Assembly (NCBI GenBank): GCA_000729835.1
Contig: JFHB01000401.1
Location: 1 to 10,146 of the forward strand
Direction: 5' to 3'
DNA: 10,146 nt
Source: Atkinsonella hypoxylon
Taxonomy: Eukaryota; Ascomycota; Sordariomycetes; Hypocreales; Clavicipitaceae
Made by a program: the position numbers and the translations under genes. Positions 8,017 through 10,146 of this stretch are shown piece after piece. How positions within the stretch are numbered: position 1 is the stretch's first letter; each line of letters begins with the position of its first letter. The notes under the pieces are model-generated. The model worked only from the letters and a program-made list of their open reading frames with translations, ran no database searches and had not been told where the DNA came from.

Positions 8017-9501
8017 AGTATTAGTAAAGAATTATATAATTATTAGCTAAAGAGCTTTTCCTTTATTAGCTATATTAGATTCTTTAATAAATACTTTACC
8101 TATATTCTATATATTATTAGAATTATTATTTTATATAGGTTTACTTAGTCCTTTATAAGCTTATAGGTAGGCTCTAAATTTACTGTTTAATAGAGAGGTT
8201 CTATACTTCTTATTATTCTACTATCTTTATTATGCTTCTTAACGTTCTTTTTTGCTATACTTTATTAACTAATATTCTTCTTTTCTATAAATAAAGTAGT
8301 ATTATTTTTTAGTTTTACTTTTGCTACAGCTAAAATCTCTTAAATATTAATATTAATAGTCTATATAAAGAGCTTTATTATTAATATTAAGTTAGTTAAA
8401 TCTAGCGTAAAATTAGCTAATTTCCTTCTATACTTCTGCAATACTAATTAACTTTTATAGGTTGCTAATAAGCTCTTAGAATATTGTTTTAGTTATAAAT
8501 TTAGCTTAGCTACACTTAAGAATGCCTCTAACTACTTAAAGGGTCTACTTAATAAGTTTAGAATTATCTATAAAAGAGTTAAAAAGGCTATTATAAATGT
8601 CTTAAAGGTTCTAGATTATTATATTAAGGCAATTAAGTATAGATTTATTAGGATTCTTAGCAATTATATTATATAATATAATGCTGTTCTATCTTTAATA
8701 ATAGAACTGCTTATTAGTTAAAATCTTAAAGTGTTATTTAATAATTTTAACTATTTAATTAAAGGTGTAATTTATCCTTATATTTATTGCAATTTTTATA
8801 AGGTAGAATTTATATACTTTACTTATTAATATTACTAAAAATGCCTTTATTATTGCTAGTTCTAAGAAATTAAGTTATTAGTATAGGTCTTTAAGTATAA
8901 CTACTTTTAGTATAATAAAATTAAATATATTGCTGCTGTATTTATTGCTTTCCTTATAGATCTTTATAAGGTTAAGAACTTTCTTTATATTAGTTTAAAA
9001 AGAATCTATTATAGAAGGAAGTAATACTTATATTACTAGAAGTAAAAGAAATCTTATATTCTATAGAGAAGAAAAAGGAGGTAGTATTTCTACTAATATA
9101 TCTCTTAGATTACTAAGTATACTTAACAAAAGTAATAAAGAGAGTGCTAAAGGTATAAAAGAAGAGTTCTATAAAGAAGATTAAGGCTTCTTTACTGTAG
9201 ATATAGGTTTTACATTTAGGTGTAAATTTAAGTAGAATTTACTTAATACTACTTATTTATTAATCTCTTCTTCTAGCTATATAGACTATTTCTTTTCTTA
9301 TAGCACTCTTTTAAGAGAATTAGTAATTTAGCTACTGCTTCTACCTATATAGACTCTATATTTATATTATAAGTTATATAATACTTTAATAATTAAAGTA
9401 GAAGCTCTTTAAAATAGGTCTTTATTTTAGTTGTAGAAGTTAAATTTAAAGTTCTTCTATTATTCTTAATCTCTAAATCTTTAATCTTTATAAAGGTTAA
9501 T
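8017..9501 (-). pseudogene. gag domain of copy 2, with CCHC zinc knuckle
   Basis: Reverse-complement counterpart of 947-2537, without the 106-bp insertion. 1485 nt match 1591 minus 106 exactly, so there is no other net length change between the copies. The conserved core is seen as AKNPNKSILNCLN just below 8661. The zinc knuckle at 8242-8298 reads YFIYRKEEY-stop-LIKYSKKER, where the family has Cys-X2-Cys-X4-His/Cys spacing. Cys codons TGC/TGT have become TAC/TAT, and Trp TGG has become TAG. The knuckle would have bound the element RNA. Copy 1 retains the first Cys that copy 2 has lost. Confidence 0.88.
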
Positions 9502-9558
9502 TATTGTTAAAAATAAGCTACCCTATATAGCCTATTTTTATGCCTACTAGTTGCTCTA

Positions 9559-9566
9559 TCACGTGA
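9559..9566. promoter_or_regulatory. E-box-like palindrome TCACGTGA
   Basis: An 8-nt palindrome of the type bound by basic helix-loop-helix factors in fungi. It lies about 20 nt upstream of a TATA-like ATAAAAATAGG on the minus strand (9531-9541), within the LTR-like block. Whether it works is unknown. Confidence 0.35.
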
Positions 9567-9615
9567 CCCTTATTAGGTCTTGTTACGTTGATTTTTAGTA
9601 GAGATATTGTTGTTA

Positions 9616-9633
9616 CTAGATGCAAACATCTAG
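9616..9633. other. Perfect 7-bp hairpin in the LTR-like block
   Basis: CTAGATG at 9616-9622 pairs with CATCTAG at 9627-9633 across the loop CAAA. Its CpA and TpG pairs have survived unmutated, as has most of the surrounding 190 nt. Confidence 0.65.
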
Positions 9634-9926
9634 ATTTAACTAAGGCAAAGTTGCCTAACCTATAGTTAACTTTAACTGCGATTTTCTCTACAACTAGCAA
9701 TAGTAGAAATTCAAGAAGTATACTATTTAAAAGCTAAGAATTAGGGCTATTTAATAGTATAATTGTTAGATAGAGTTGCTTATAAGGGTTGCTTATTATT
9801 AGTGGAATTTATTAAATTATATATATAGGTGTCTTATTTATATAGGTATAAGTTAATTTTTTTGTTTTTATATAGTAAATCTTTTTGCAGAAATTATAAA
9901 GTAGCTTATAAGCCCCTTTTAGCAAC

Positions 9927-9958
9927 TATAGCCTACTAATATAGTTAGTAGGTCTATA
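9927..9958. other. 13-bp bulged hairpin
   Basis: CCTACTAA (9932-9939) pairs perfectly with TTAGTAGG (9945-9952) across TATAG. After a single unpaired T at 9953 the stem continues, TATAG (9927-9931) with CTATA (9954-9958). It is the strongest local stem I found in the window. It has no T-run of the bacterial terminator kind and no gene next to it. Confidence 0.7.
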
Positions 9959-10110
9959 AGGGACTAGAAAGATTTAAGATCCTACCCTCACTAAGTTTGT
10001 TACAGCGCTCTTAATATAAAGATACTACTATTACAGTTATCTATTGCCTCTACGTGATCTATACTATACACTACAGCTTGATTTAGGCCGCTGCTGCTTC
10101 CACTACATAA

Positions 10111-10129
10111 TAATTGCTAGGAGCAATTA
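10111..10129. other. 8-bp perfect hairpin near the right edge
   Basis: TAATTGCT (10111-10118) pairs with AGCAATTA (10122-10129) across AGG. It lies in the least mutated part of the window. Confidence 0.6.
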
Positions 10130-10146
10130 CAGGTGCTGAATATAAG

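Larger units (their letters stand above)
4703..9501 (-). pseudogene. Ty1/copia-type gag-pol polyprotein remnant, copy 2
   Basis: This is the decayed Gag-Pol polyprotein of a fungal Ty1/copia retrotransposon, which would have copied its RNA into DNA and inserted it. On the minus strand, order and motifs fit copia: gag, zinc knuckle (8242-8298), protease (around 7834), integrase core and C-terminus (about 6502-7500), reverse transcriptase (about 5100-6370), RNase H (4703-5060). Every landmark I placed (first bases 9498, 8658, 8298, 7860, 6978, 6870, 6525, 5910, 5649, 5496, 5040, 4779) falls in one frame, so about 1591 codons survive without net frameshift. They are broken by many TAA/TAG and by lost catalytic residues. 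The 5' end lacks the first 21 codons present in copy 1. The 3' end stops inside RNase H near KEKRL, and no downstream LTR is attached. The 60-codon open run at 6370-6552 is part of this protein, not a separate gene. Confidence 0.93.
9505..9696 (-). repeat. LTR-like block, lightly RIP-mutated
   Basis: The block abuts the broken 5' end of copy 2. Read on the minus strand it begins TAGTTGTAGAG (TG to TA at the first position would give a standard start) and ends TTTTTAACA. It is 192 nt long. It contains the E-box-like palindrome TCACGTGA (9559-9566), a TATA-like ATAAAAATAGG (9531-9541) further along in the same direction, and a hairpin at 9616-9633. This order fits a small copia LTR with its promoter. 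It keeps many TpG and CpA sites that the adjoining gag lacks. Against it being copy 2's own LTR: copy 2 starts at codon 22 of gag, so no leader or primer-binding site lies between. No second copy is in the window. The stop-free minus-strand stretch at 9518-9700 is not supported as a gene. Confidence 0.4.
9697..10146. other. Right flank, RIP signal fading
   Basis: No gene is recognised. From 9697 to about 9960 the sequence is still AT-rich, with few CpA sites. From about 9960 to the end CpA and TpG become common and GC content rises (CTCACTAAGTTTGTTACAG, GGCCGCTGCTGCTTCCACTA). This looks like the border of the RIP-affected block, or a younger insertion. Hairpins at 9927-9958 and 10111-10129 are listed separately. 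Any gene beyond the window edge cannot be judged. Confidence 0.55.

Noticed and set aside
9518..9700. 60-codon minus-strand open frame starting MLVVEKIAVKVNYRLG
   Set aside because: It covers almost exactly the lightly mutated LTR-like block, where stops are fewer because RIP was weaker. There is no family resemblance and the frame differs from copy 2.
1..10146. tRNA, rRNA, CRISPR array, bacterial operon or promoter
   Set aside because: No cloverleaf with A and B boxes, no rRNA core, no regularly spaced repeats and no open coding sequences were found. Composition and element type are fungal.

Overview
The window looks like an AT-rich, repeat-packed block from a filamentous ascomycete (Pezizomycotina-type) genome in which repeat-induced point mutation (RIP) has acted heavily. 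CpA and TpG are strongly depleted and TpA and CTAG are very frequent. CpG sites such as AACGTT survive. Reading frames are full of TAA and TAG but almost no TGA. I see no gene likely to be functional. Everything I can identify is decayed Ty1/copia-type retrotransposon sequence plus anonymous repeats. The exact organism cannot be told from this window.

Layout. 1-276: anonymous, moderately mutated flank with one short coding-like tract. 277-373: left arm of a 97-bp inverted repeat whose other arm is 2546-2642. 374-883: gene-less leader. 884-2537 (+): gag pseudogene of a copia element (copy 1), cut off just after its zinc knuckle and carrying a 106-bp insertion at 2072-2177 that is much less mutated than its host. 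2643-4702: about 2 kb with no recognisable gene, holding hairpins, low-complexity tracts and LTR-like edges. 4703-9501 (-): nearly full-length gag-pol pseudogene of the same family (copy 2), in the order gag, zinc knuckle, protease, integrase, reverse transcriptase, RNase H, cut off inside RNase H. 9505-9696: less mutated block that resembles a short LTR. 9697-10146: right flank with hairpins, where the RIP signal fades from about 9960.

How the parts relate. The two gag copies are convergent and form a large inverted repeat (947-2537 against 8017-9501). By coordinates the arms are 1591 and 1485 nt, and the 106-bp difference is exactly the insertion in copy 1. All domain landmarks of copy 2 from 9498 down to 4726 lie in one reading frame, so it has decayed by point mutation with no net frameshift. 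The visible damage at the protease Asp, integrase Glu, RT Asp-Asp, one RNase H Asp and the zinc-knuckle Cys codons is G-to-A on the coding strand, mostly as TpG to TpA, which is what RIP does. I found no new biological system. The points most worth a second look are the 106-bp insertion, the 97-bp inverted repeat, the sequence context of the surviving CpA sites and the unidentified 2 kb middle block.
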